A stretch of DNA of 12,119 nt from Tepidiphilus sp. Lineage in GTDB: Bacteria; Pseudomonadota; Gammaproteobacteria; Burkholderiales; Rhodocyclaceae. Below the pieces are notes generated by a model that ran no database searches, had not been told where the DNA came from, and saw nothing but the letters and a program-made list of their open reading frames with translations. Positions 6,242-12,119 of this stretch are shown piece by piece (position 1 is the first letter of the stretch; every line of letters starts with the position of its first letter). The DNA is taken from assembly GCA_028684345.1 (NCBI GenBank), contig JAQUGB010000034.1, forward strand, positions 1-12,119, written 5' to 3'. A program made the position numbers and the translations under genes.

Positions 6242-7060
6242 TCAGTAGCAGTGTTCCGGGGCGGGAAACGTCCCTTCCTTCACTTCGCGCACGTAGGCGC
6301 GCACCGCCTCCTCGACCGAATCGCGGCCGGTGAGGAAGTTCTTGACGAAGCGCGCCTTGCGTCCGGGGTAGATGCCCAGCATGTCGTGCAGCACCAGGAC
6401 CTGACCGTGACACTCGGGTCCGGCGCCGATGCCGATGGTGGCGGAACGGGAGAGCCGGGCGCTGATCTCGGCGCCTAGCGTGCGCGGGGCCATTTCGATG
6501 ACGATGAGCGCCGCCCCGGCTTCTTCCAGCGCCAGGGCGTCTTCGAGGAGGCGGCGCGCGTCTTCCTCGCTGCGGCCCTGCACGCGATAGCCGCCGAGCT
6601 GGTGTACGGCCTGCGGCGTGAGGCCGATGTGCCCGCACACCGGAATACCACGCTCGACGAGGAACCGCACCGTCTCGGCCATCACTTGCCCGCCTTCGAG
6701 CTTGACCATCTGCGCCCCGGCGGCCATGAGGGCGGCGGCGTTGCGCAGCGCCTGCTGCGGACTTTCCTGGTAAGAGGCAAACGGCAGGTCGGTGACGACG
6801 AAAGCGCGCCGGGCGCCGCGGGCCACACATTCGGTGTGATAGATCATCTGCGCCATCGTCACCGGCAGGGTGCTCTTCTGCCCTTGCACGACGTTGCCCA
6901 GCGAATCGCCCACGAGCAGGACGTCGACGCCGGCGCGCTCCAGGAGCGTGGCGAAACTCGCGTCGTAGCAGGTGAGCATGGCGATCTTCTCACCGGCGGC
7001 ACGCATCTCGGCGAGCCGCGTGAGGGTGATGGGTCGGTCATCGAGGGGTTGGGCGCTCAT
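6242..7060 (-). CDS. panB: 3-methyl-2-oxobutanoate hydroxymethyltransferase (KPHMT)
   Basis: PanB transfers a hydroxymethyl group from 5,10-methylene-tetrahydrofolate to 2-oxoisovalerate, giving ketopantoate, the first committed step of pantothenate synthesis. The 272-residue protein has the expected ligands and base: D52 in V-G-D-S-L-G-N, D91 in V-T-D-L-P-F, E122 in K-L-E-G-G, the G-H-I-G-L-T-P-Q motif at 143-150, and E189 in V-I-E-M-A-P. These align with D45, D84, E114 and E181 of the E. coli enzyme at a steady offset of 7-8. ATG 7060 was chosen because a near-perfect GGAGGAGG (7070-7063 on the minus strand) lies 2 nt upstream. An upstream in-frame start at 7117 would add 19 basic residues foreign to the family. 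The next enzyme, PanE or a substitute, is not in the window. Confidence 0.97.
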   Translation of the reverse strand: MSAQPLDDRPITLTRLAEMRAAGEKIAMLTCYDASFATLLERAGVDVLLVGDSLGNVVQGQKSTLPVTMAQMIYHTECVARGARRAFVVTDLPFASYQESPQQALRNAAALMAAGAQMVKLEGGQVMAETVRFLVERGIPVCGHIGLTPQAVHQLGGYRVQGRSEEDARRLLEDALALEEAGAALIVIEMAPRTLGAEISARLSRSATIGIGAGPECHGQVLVLHDMLGIYPGRKARFVKNFLTGRDSVEEAVRAYVREVKEGTFPAPEHCY

Positions 7061-7090
7061 CGCCTCCTCCGTACAACGGGAACGCGGGCG

Positions 7091-7119
7091 ATTGTGGCGC
7101 ATTTCATCGCGGCGCACAA
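7091..7119 (-). promoter_or_regulatory. Weak possible internal promoter before panB, with dyad
   Basis: On the minus strand, TTGTGC (7119-7114) and CACAAT (7096-7091) are separated by exactly 17 bp and match the sigma-70 boxes in 3 and 4 of 6 positions. The two boxes are themselves nearly inverted repeats (TTGTGCGC ... GCGCCACAA), which could be an operator. A start here would give panBC an RNA of their own. Evidence is thin; this is the only gap over 25 bp in the minus-strand gene train. Confidence 0.25.
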
Positions 7120-7129
7120 CCCGCGCCGC
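7109..7129 (-). other. GC-rich hairpin after the deoxynucleoside kinase gene
   Basis: GCGGCGC (7109-7115) and GCGCCGC (7123-7129) are perfect reverse complements around a 7-nt loop, starting right after the kinase stop codon. No T-run follows on the minus strand, so it is not a classical terminator. It could slow read-through, protect the upstream mRNA end, or act with the overlapping promoter-like sequence. The 69-bp gap 7061-7129 contains nothing else except the panB ribosome binding site. Confidence 0.4.
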
Positions 7130-7768
7130 TCAGGCGTAGCCGAAATACTCGCGGTGGCTGCGCATCCCGCGCAGGCGCTCGAGCACCAGGGCGAAGTCGC
7201 CCGATTCGTGGATGGGGTCGAGCACTTCCGCATCCAGGATGAACAAGGGGGAGGCGTCGTACTCGTAGAAGAAACGGGCGTAGGCGGCGCAGACGTCGGT
7301 GAGGTAATCGAGCGTGATGCCGCGCTCGACCGTCCAGGCGCGACGCTCGACGCGTTCGGCCAGCGTCTCCGGGCGCGCCTGCAGGTAGATGACGAGATCG
7401 GGCTTCGGCAGATTCGCGGGTACGATCCGCTCATGGATGCGCCGATAGAGGGCGTATTCGTCCGCCTCGAGATTGAGCTCGGCGAAGAGAGGGTCTTTCT
7501 GCAGCATGAAGTCGCTTACCACGCGCTGCCCGGCGGCGAGCATCTGGGTCACGCTCGAGAGCGCTTCGAGGCGCTGGAAGAGGAAGTCGAGCTGCAAGGG
7601 CAGCGCCCATCGTTCGCGGTGTTGATAGAAACGGGCGATGAAGGGGTTGCGCTCGGGCGCTTCCTGCACCAGTTGCAGGGAGAGCGTTTCGGCAAGCTTC
7701 TGCGCGAGCCGCGTCTTGCCGCAGCCGATCGGTCCTTCGATGACGAGGTAGCGGGCCTTGTCGAGCAT
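7130..7768 (-). CDS. Deoxynucleoside kinase family protein (dGK/dAK-like)
   Basis: The family phosphorylates deoxynucleosides with a nucleoside triphosphate for nucleotide salvage; bacterial members mostly act on deoxyguanosine and deoxyadenosine. The 212-residue product has the P-loop G-P-I-G-C-G-K-T at 12-19, an acidic E-A-P-E-R-N-P-F-I segment and the substrate-site stretch V-V-S-D-F-M-L-Q-K-D-P-L-F-A typical of bacterial dGK/dAK-like enzymes. It also has P-D-L-V-I-Y-L-Q-A-R-P-E-T and an R-R-A-W-T-V-E-R lid. Two starts compete. ATG 7768 has GGAG 9 nt upstream and gives the usual short lead to the P-loop. ATG 7792 overlaps the folK stop as ATGA, like the other junctions here, but has no clear ribosome binding site and adds 8 residues. 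I chose 7768. The substrate is not proven; its place between folK and panB is one I recall as common in betaproteobacteria. Confidence 0.87.
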   Translation of the reverse strand: MLDKARYLVIEGPIGCGKTRLAQKLAETLSLQLVQEAPERNPFIARFYQHRERWALPLQLDFLFQRLEALSSVTQMLAAGQRVVSDFMLQKDPLFAELNLEADEYALYRRIHERIVPANLPKPDLVIYLQARPETLAERVERRAWTVERGITLDYLTDVCAAYARFFYEYDASPLFILDAEVLDPIHESGDFALVLERLRGMRSHREYFGYA

Positions 7769-7788
7769 GGGCTGCGACTCCAAGAGGA

Positions 7789-8289
7789 TCATGCAGGATG
7801 GGGAAGGAGGCGTTCGACGTCCTGGTCGCTCAGCCGCTCACGCCAGGCCGACAGCGGCCCCAGGCCCGGGGCTTCCAGGAAGGGGTCGAGTTCGAGCAGC
7901 GGTTCGAGCACGAAGGCGCGCCGATGCAGCCGCGGATGGGGCAAGGTGAGGCGGGAGGATGCGAGTACGAGTTCGCCGTAGAGCAGCAGGTCGAGATCGA
8001 GCGCGCGCGGCGCCCAGCGGTAGGGGCGGACGCGGCCGAAGCGCCCTTCCAGCGCGAGGAGCTCGTCGAGCAAGGCATGCGGCGGCAGCGTCGTGGCCAC
8101 GCGCGCCACGGCGTTGATGTAGTCCGGCTGCGGCTCGGGAACGCCTACCGGCGCGGTGCGGTAGAGCGAGGAGGCGGCGACGAGCTGCGTGTCGGGCAAT
8201 CGTCCCAAGGCGGCGATCGCCGCGCGTACCGTGGCTTCGGCGTCACCGAGATTGGCCCCGAGCGCGACATGGGCGAGGACGGGGGTCAT
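7789..8289 (-). CDS. folK: 2-amino-4-hydroxy-6-hydroxymethyldihydropteridine pyrophosphokinase (HPPK)
   Basis: FolK moves a pyrophosphate from ATP to 6-hydroxymethyl-7,8-dihydropterin, preparing it for condensation with p-aminobenzoate by FolP in folate synthesis. The 166-residue protein has the family marks: A-L-G-A-N-L-G-D at 9-16, Y-R-T-A-P-V-G (43-49), P-D-Y-I-N-A-V (55-61), and R-W-A-P-R-A-L-D-L-D-L-L-L-Y-G at 91-105. In the last, D98 and D100 correspond to the magnesium-binding Asp95 and Asp97 of E. coli HPPK. L-P-H-P-R-L-H-R-R-A-F-V-L-E-P-L follows and completes the fold. The ATG overlaps the pcnB stop as ATGA, so translation is probably coupled to pcnB. Folate made with this enzyme supplies the one-carbon donor used by PanB further along the same gene train. 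Confidence 0.96.
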   Translation of the reverse strand: MTPVLAHVALGANLGDAEATVRAAIAALGRLPDTQLVAASSLYRTAPVGVPEPQPDYINAVARVATTLPPHALLDELLALEGRFGRVRPYRWAPRALDLDLLLYGELVLASSRLTLPHPRLHRRAFVLEPLLELDPFLEAPGLGPLSAWRERLSDQDVERLLPHPA

Positions 8290-9662
8290 GGAGCGTCCGG
8301 CGTGGGGGTGATCTCGGTCATCTCGCGCACGGCCGATTGCGCTTTGCGCGGACGGCGGCGGCGCTTGCGTTTGGCCGGTGTCTCGCCGGTACTTCGCGCT
8401 TCACGCAGTAGCGCCGCCCGCTCGGCCTCATCGCCGTAGGCGAAGCGCTGCCACCAGCGCGGCAGTTCCTCGGGCACTTCGCCCGCCTTGGCGCGCAGCG
8501 AGAGAAAATCCCAGCCGGCGCGGTAACGCGGCTGCTCGATGAGGCGATAGGGGGCTTTGCCGGCGCGCCGCTCGAAGCGCGGTTGCATCATCCACAGCTC
8601 GCGGATGTCGCCGGCGAGCTTGCGCGTGATCGCGAGCGACTCGGCTTGCGTCTCCAGCACGGTGTCCATCGCGGCTTCCATGGCAGGGAAGACCGGTTCG
8701 CCCTGAGCCTGGCGTCGGCGCCATTCTTCGAGCACCCGGGGCCATAGCAGGGCGGCGAAGCTGAAGGCGGGCGAGGCGCTCTTGCCTTCGCGGATGCGCC
8801 GGTCGCTGTCTTCCAGGGCGAGGCGCACGAAGCGCTCGCCGGAAGGGTGGTCGAAGACAAGGTCGAGCACTGGCAGCAGCCCGCCGTGCAATCCTTCCTC
8901 GCGCAGTCGTTCGAGGCAGGCGAGCGCATGGCCGGATGTAAGGATTTTTACCACTTCGTCGAAGAGCCGCGCGGGTGGGACGTTCTCCAAGAGCGGCGCG
9001 AGCCGCCGGATGGGGGCGCGGGCCGCCGGGTCGATCAGGAGGTCGAGCTTGGCGGCGAGCCGTACGGCGCGCAGCATGCGCACCGGGTCTTCGCGATAGC
9101 GTTGCTCGGGATCACCGATCACGCGCAGGGTACGCGCCTCGATGTCGCCCACGCCATGGTGAAAGTCGTGCAGCACGCCCGCCACCGGATCGTAATAGAG
9201 GGCATTGATGGTGAAGTCGCGCCGCTGGGCGTCCTCGGGGTGCGTGCCGAACACGTTGTCGTCGAGGAGCCTGCCGTGCGCATCCACGGGGGCGCGGTCG
9301 GGATCGACCAGGCCGCGGAAGGTGGTGACTTCCACCGTTTCCCTGCCGTGATAGACGTGCACGATCTTGAAGCGGCGCCCGATGATGTGGGCACGGCGAA
9401 AAAGGGCTCGTACCTGCTCGGGGTGGGCGTCGGTGGCGACGTCGAAGTCTTTGGGCGTACGCGACAAGAGCAGGTCGCGCACCGCGCCGCCCACGACGTA
9501 AGCCTGATGGCCATGGCGCTGTAGCGTCTCGCACACGAGGCGGGCGCCGGGGGAAATGTGCTCGGGCGTGATGCCGTAGCGCGCGGCCGGTAAAACGGCC
9601 GGCGCCGAGGCGCTCGGCTTGGTGACTTTGGCGATGACTTTTTTGATGAGTTTGCGGATCAT
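8286..9662 (-). CDS. pcnB: Poly(A) polymerase I (class II nucleotidyltransferase)
   Basis: PcnB adds A-tails to RNA 3' ends, which in bacteria promotes decay by exonucleases. The 458-residue length fits PcnB. The catalytic head has V-V-G-G-A-V-R-D (56-63) and P-K-D-F-D-V-A-T (70-77), where D72 and D74 hold the metals. R-R-D-F-T-I-N-A-L is at 147-155, D149 being the likely third acidic site by alignment. The neck motif E-D-P-V-R-M-L-R-A-V-R-L-A-A-K-L follows, then F-D-E-V-V-K-I-L. The very basic tail K-R-K-R-R-R-R-P-R-K (431-440) and the Lys-rich N-terminus favour poly(A) polymerase over CCA-adding enzyme, though the two are hard to separate by eye. The usual Gly before the Asp pair (L-L-L-G) is Ser here. 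ATG 9662 overlaps the HAD stop (ATGA); a weak GAG lies upstream. Confidence 0.93.
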   Translation of the reverse strand: MIRKLIKKVIAKVTKPSASAPAVLPAARYGITPEHISPGARLVCETLQRHGHQAYVVGGAVRDLLLSRTPKDFDVATDAHPEQVRALFRRAHIIGRRFKIVHVYHGRETVEVTTFRGLVDPDRAPVDAHGRLLDDNVFGTHPEDAQRRDFTINALYYDPVAGVLHDFHHGVGDIEARTLRVIGDPEQRYREDPVRMLRAVRLAAKLDLLIDPAARAPIRRLAPLLENVPPARLFDEVVKILTSGHALACLERLREEGLHGGLLPVLDLVFDHPSGERFVRLALEDSDRRIREGKSASPAFSFAALLWPRVLEEWRRRQAQGEPVFPAMEAAMDTVLETQAESLAITRKLAGDIRELWMMQPRFERRAGKAPYRLIEQPRYRAGWDFLSLRAKAGEVPEELPRWWQRFAYGDEAERAALLREARSTGETPAKRKRRRRPRKAQSAVREMTEITPTPDAP

Positions 9663-10360
9663 GGATGTCTCGTGACCGAGGAAGGCTCGGCTTGGCGTAG
9701 CGACAAGATGCGCCAGCCGTGGCGGAGTGCATGCGAGCGCAGCCGTTCGTCCGGATCGACGGCGACGGGTTCGGCGACGCGTTCGAGCAAGGGGAGGTCG
9801 TTGTGCGAGTCGCTATAAAAGGTGGTGCGAGAAAAACTCGTCCACCACAGCCCCAGCGATTCGAGCCAGGATTCGACGCGCGCGATCTTGCCCGCCTGGA
9901 AGGCCGGCGTGCCGCGGCAGCGGCCGGTAAACCGTCCGTCGTGCTGCTCGGGGATGGTGGCGATGAGGTGGCAGATGCCGAAGGCGCGCGCGATCGGTCC
10001 GGTGACGAAGGCGTTGGTGGCGGTGACGATCGCCGCCACGTCGCCCGCGGCCAGATGCTCGCGTACCAAGGCTTTGGCCGCCGGCGTCATCATGGGTTCG
10101 ATGACTTCCCGCATGAATTCGGCGTGCAGCGCCTCCAGTGTGCGGCGCTCGTGGCGCGCGAGCGGGGCGAGCTGGAAATCGAGGAAAGCGTGGATGTCGA
10201 GCGTGCCCGCCTGATACTGGGCGTAGAACTCGGCGTTCTTCGCTTCATAGAGCTCGGCGTCGACCAGTCCTTTGCGGATCAGGAACTGCGCCCACTCGAA
10301 ATCCGAGTCGCCGGCAAGCAGGGTGTTGTCCAGATCGAAGAGCGAGAGGTTCACCATCAT
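9659..10360 (-). CDS. HAD-IB family hydrolase (SerB-like phosphatase), substrate unknown
   Basis: This cytoplasmic phosphatase-type HAD protein has all four motifs. Motif I is F-D-L-D-N-T, with nucleophile D9 and acid D11; motif II has T113 in V-T-A-T-N; motif III is K158; motif IV is Y-S-D-S-H-N-D-L-P-L-L (182-192). A helical cap lies between motifs I and II, as in the SerB-like IB subfamily. The 233-residue length is normal. The substrate cannot be read; relatives act on phosphoserine or histidinol phosphate. The start is uncertain: ATG 10360 overlaps the hda stop as ATGA but touches its AAGGA. ATG 10357 (3-nt spacer) and GTG 10354 (6-nt spacer, giving M-N-L-S-L-F-D-L-D-N-T) have better spacing. 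Position between hda and pcnB-folK suggests a housekeeping role. A link to pterin phosphate removal in folate synthesis is only a guess. Confidence 0.9.
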   Translation of the reverse strand: MMVNLSLFDLDNTLLAGDSDFEWAQFLIRKGLVDAELYEAKNAEFYAQYQAGTLDIHAFLDFQLAPLARHERRTLEALHAEFMREVIEPMMTPAAKALVREHLAAGDVAAIVTATNAFVTGPIARAFGICHLIATIPEQHDGRFTGRCRGTPAFQAGKIARVESWLESLGLWWTSFSRTTFYSDSHNDLPLLERVAEPVAVDPDERLRSHALRHGWRILSLRQAEPSSVTRHP

Positions 10361-11091
10361 TCCTTGTTTGATAGACCAGATTCATCCCGAAGCGGTTCCG
10401 CCTCCAGCTCGGCGAGCACCTCGCGCGCGAGCGCCACGGTCACGGGACGCTGGCGCTCGAGCGATCGCCGGTCGAGCGCGGCGACGAAAGCGGCCAGGCG
10501 CCGCGGGTCGCGTTCGATGCGGTGCAGCACGTAGGTGGCTACGTCGCGTTCCAGCCGCATGCCGCGTGCCTGGGCCCACTGCTGCAGGAAGCCGAGCCGC
10601 TGCGCATCGTCGAGTGGCTCGACGTGGAACACCAGGCTCTGGCCGATGCGGGTGCGCAGATCCTCGCGCAGCGCCAGTCGCAGCGGCGGGGCGTCACCGC
10701 TCACCACCAGCCGTTGCTTGAGTTCGCGTGCGCGATTGTAGGCGTTGAAGAGCGCATGTTGCAGCCCAGGGGGGGCGCGCTGCACGTTGTCGAGGAGAAG
10801 GATCGCCTCGGGCGTCTCCGGCAGCGCTTCGCCGGCGAAATGCTCTGCGGCGAAGTAGTGTACGGGGCGAGCGTGGCGTTGGGCGAACTCGGCGGTGGCG
10901 ATCAGAAGGTGCGTGCGACCGCTGCCTGAGTCGCCCCAGAGGTAGAGATGGGCGGCGGGCAGGGGATTGCCGTCTCGCGTCTGCACCAGGCACTGCAGCG
11001 CCGCTACCAGCTCCGCGTTGTGCCCGATGACCGTGCGCTCGAAGGTCGGCACGGTGTCGTCGAAGAAATCGAACACGAGCTGGGTGCTCAA
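10357..11091 (-). CDS. hda: Hda, DnaA-homologous regulator of replication initiation
   Basis: Hda binds the DNA polymerase sliding clamp and makes DnaA hydrolyse its ATP, which stops re-initiation at oriC. The 244-residue product is a lone DnaA-like AAA+ domain without the DNA-binding C-terminus. The Walker A-like G-D-S-G-S-G-R-T (53-60) has Arg in place of Lys, as in E. coli Hda and unlike DnaA. Walker B is L-L-L-D-N (98-102), and R148 in R-T-R-I-G fits the box VII arginine finger. Near the N-terminus, Q-L-V-F-D-F (4-9) resembles the clamp-binding motif. TTG 11091 was chosen because it gives this N-terminus and overlaps the upstream stop as TTGA, behind a G-rich stretch (11104-11095). The only longer ATG (11136) would overlap the upstream gene by 49 bp with no ribosome binding site. 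A rare start codon would keep Hda scarce. Confidence 0.92.
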   Translation of the reverse strand: MSTQLVFDFFDDTVPTFERTVIGHNAELVAALQCLVQTRDGNPLPAAHLYLWGDSGSGRTHLLIATAEFAQRHARPVHYFAAEHFAGEALPETPEAILLLDNVQRAPPGLQHALFNAYNRARELKQRLVVSGDAPPLRLALREDLRTRIGQSLVFHVEPLDDAQRLGFLQQWAQARGMRLERDVATYVLHRIERDPRRLAAFVAALDRRSLERQRPVTVALAREVLAELEAEPLRDESGLSNKE

Positions 11092-12119
11092 GGGCCTTTC
11101 CCCCGACGTCCACGGTAGAGGGTGCTGCGCTTCCATGCCGCGAGAAGATCGCGCAACACCACGAGCAGCACCGCGCCGGTGGGCAGCGCGATCAGCATAC
11201 CGACGAAGCCGAACCAGTGGGCGAAGGCCATGAGCACGAAGATCACCGCCAAGGGATGCAGCCCGATGCGCTCGCCCACCAGATAGGGGGTGAGCACATA
11301 GGTCTCGAGGGCCTGACCGAGGGCGAAGATGATGACCACGGGCAGCACGAGCCCGAGCTCCGGCCCTTGCAGCAGGGTGGCCAAGGTGGCCAGGACCACT
11401 CCCGTGCCGTAGCCCACGTAGGGAATGAAGGCGACGAGTCCCGTGATGACGCCGATCGGCAGGGCGAAATTGAGCCCCGCCAGACTCAGGCTGATGCTGT
11501 AGTAAAAAGCGAGCGCGATCATCACCGACAGCTGCCCGCGCAGGAATTCGGCCAGCACCTGGTCGATGCCGCGCATCTTCCTTGCCACCGGCTGCTGGCA
11601 GTCGCGCGGCAGCAGGCGCAACAACGCGCGGCGCAGGCGCGGCGATTCCACCAGCAGATAGAACATCACCAGCGGGATGAGGGCGAGGTCGATGAGCGTT
11701 CCCACGAGCACGGCGCCGCCGCTCTTGAGCTTGCCCAGCAGCACCAGCAGCCAGCTCTGGGCGCTCGCCCAGTGTTCCTTGAGCCAGTCGCGCACGAACT
11801 CCGGGTCGATGCGATCGATGTCGACCCCGATGCGCCGCCCCAGGTCCTGCAAGAGCGTGTCGAGCCGGCCCAGCAGGTCGGGCAGCTGCTGGATGAAGAC
11901 GGCGATCTGGCGCCAGAAAATGGGCAGCACGAGCAGGACGAGGGTCACCAGCACCAGCCCGACGGCCATGATGGTGAGCCAGGCCGCCAAGGATCGCGGC
12001 AGGCCCAGGGCGGAGAGCCGGTCGGTGATGGGGCCGCAGATGTAGGCGAGCACCGCGCCGACGATGAACGGCGTGAGCACCGGCAGCAGGGAGTAGAAGA
12101 GCAGCGCGAAGAGCGCCGC
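11088..12119 (-). CDS. AI-2E/PerM-family transporter (N-terminus outside window)
   Basis: This polytopic inner-membrane protein belongs to the AI-2E transporter family (PerM/TqsA-like). The 343 residues present hold several hydrophobic segments. A soluble central part at about 75-130 contains R-I-G-V-D-I-D-R-I-D. The family's C-terminal marks are F-I-P-Y-V-G-Y-G-T, then Y-V-L-T-P-Y-L-V-G-E-R-I-G-L-H-P and F-G-F-V-G-M-L-I-A-L-P. The reading frame continues without a stop to the window edge (A-A-L-F-A-L-L-F-Y-S-L-L-P before the GTG at 12080). That GTG is therefore an internal Val, and the true start lies beyond 12119. Substrates vary across the family (autoinducer-2 export, Na+/H+ exchange, unknown), so none is assigned. 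It heads the visible part of the minus-strand gene train, its TGA overlapping the hda TTG. Confidence 0.92.
   Translation of the reverse strand, partial: AALFALLFYSLLPVLTPFIVGAVLAYICGPITDRLSALGLPRSLAAWLTIMAVGLVLVTLVLLVLPIFWRQIAVFIQQLPDLLGRLDTLLQDLGRRIGVDIDRIDPEFVRDWLKEHWASAQSWLLVLLGKLKSGGAVLVGTLIDLALIPLVMFYLLVESPRLRRALLRLLPRDCQQPVARKMRGIDQVLAEFLRGQLSVMIALAFYYSISLSLAGLNFALPIGVITGLVAFIPYVGYGTGVVLATLATLLQGPELGLVLPVVIIFALGQALETYVLTPYLVGERIGLHPLAVIFVLMAFAHWFGFVGMLIALPTGAVLLVVLRDLLAAWKRSTLYRGRRGKGP

Noticed and set aside
5370..6830. Second minus-strand frame (486 codons) overlapping panC and panB
   Set aside because: An Arg/Ala-rich shadow in another frame; panB and panC are unambiguous.
6602..7981. 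Plus-strand open frame of 459 codons opposite panB, the kinase and folK
   Set aside because: It is opposite three genes with clear motifs and shows no domain of its own.
12078..12080. GTG as the true start of the PerM-like gene
   Set aside because: The frame continues upstream to the window edge with a hydrophobic family-like sequence (L-F-Y-S-L-L-P before V-L-T-P-F), so this is an internal Val.
1..12119. Mobile element, CRISPR array, defence or biosynthetic island
   Set aside because: No direct-repeat arrays, transposase, integrase, tRNA junction or change of base composition was seen. Every gene is a recognisable core or housekeeping family.

Overview
This is an ordinary, densely packed, GC-rich chromosomal segment, most likely from a betaproteobacterium. 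The reasons are the high GC content and the order AI-2E/PerM-like protein, hda, HAD-IB hydrolase, pcnB, folK, deoxynucleoside kinase, panB, panC, which I recall as typical of betaproteobacteria. The 'RED' variant of the RDD protein fits too. The genus cannot be fixed from the sequence alone. I see no mobile element, CRISPR array, tRNA, rRNA, prophage or defence system, and no convincing undescribed multi-gene system.

Left part, plus strand (1-5385): the possible tail of an unknown gene is followed by a small RDD-family membrane protein and, 10 bp later, pepN (aminopeptidase N). The only sizeable non-coding stretch (3268-3552, 285 bp) is almost entirely a cobalamin riboswitch leader. It has a P1 stem, an exact-looking B12 box, and a P13 hairpin whose loop is complementary to L5. 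P13 abuts the ribosome binding site of a TonB-dependent receptor read as BtuB, the outer-membrane vitamin B12 transporter. The B12 control therefore most likely acts on btuB translation.

Right part, minus strand (12119-5396): one compact gene train, convergent with btuB. Its order in transcription is perM-like (cut by the window edge), hda, HAD-IB phosphatase, pcnB, folK, deoxynucleoside kinase, panB, panC. The first five genes are linked by 4-nt stop/start overlaps (TTGA or ATGA). There is a 69-bp gap before panB that holds a hairpin and a weak promoter-like sequence, and panB and panC are 9 bp apart. The train mixes replication control (Hda), RNA 3' polyadenylation (PcnB), folate synthesis (FolK) and the first steps of pantothenate/CoA synthesis (PanB, PanC). 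One metabolic link is that PanB consumes 5,10-methylene-tetrahydrofolate, whose pterin part passes through FolK.

The observations most worth a second look are the riboswitch expression platform, with an extra perfect hairpin between P1 and P13 and a start-stop ATGTGA overlapping the btuB GTG start, and the TTG start of hda inside the perM stop codon.
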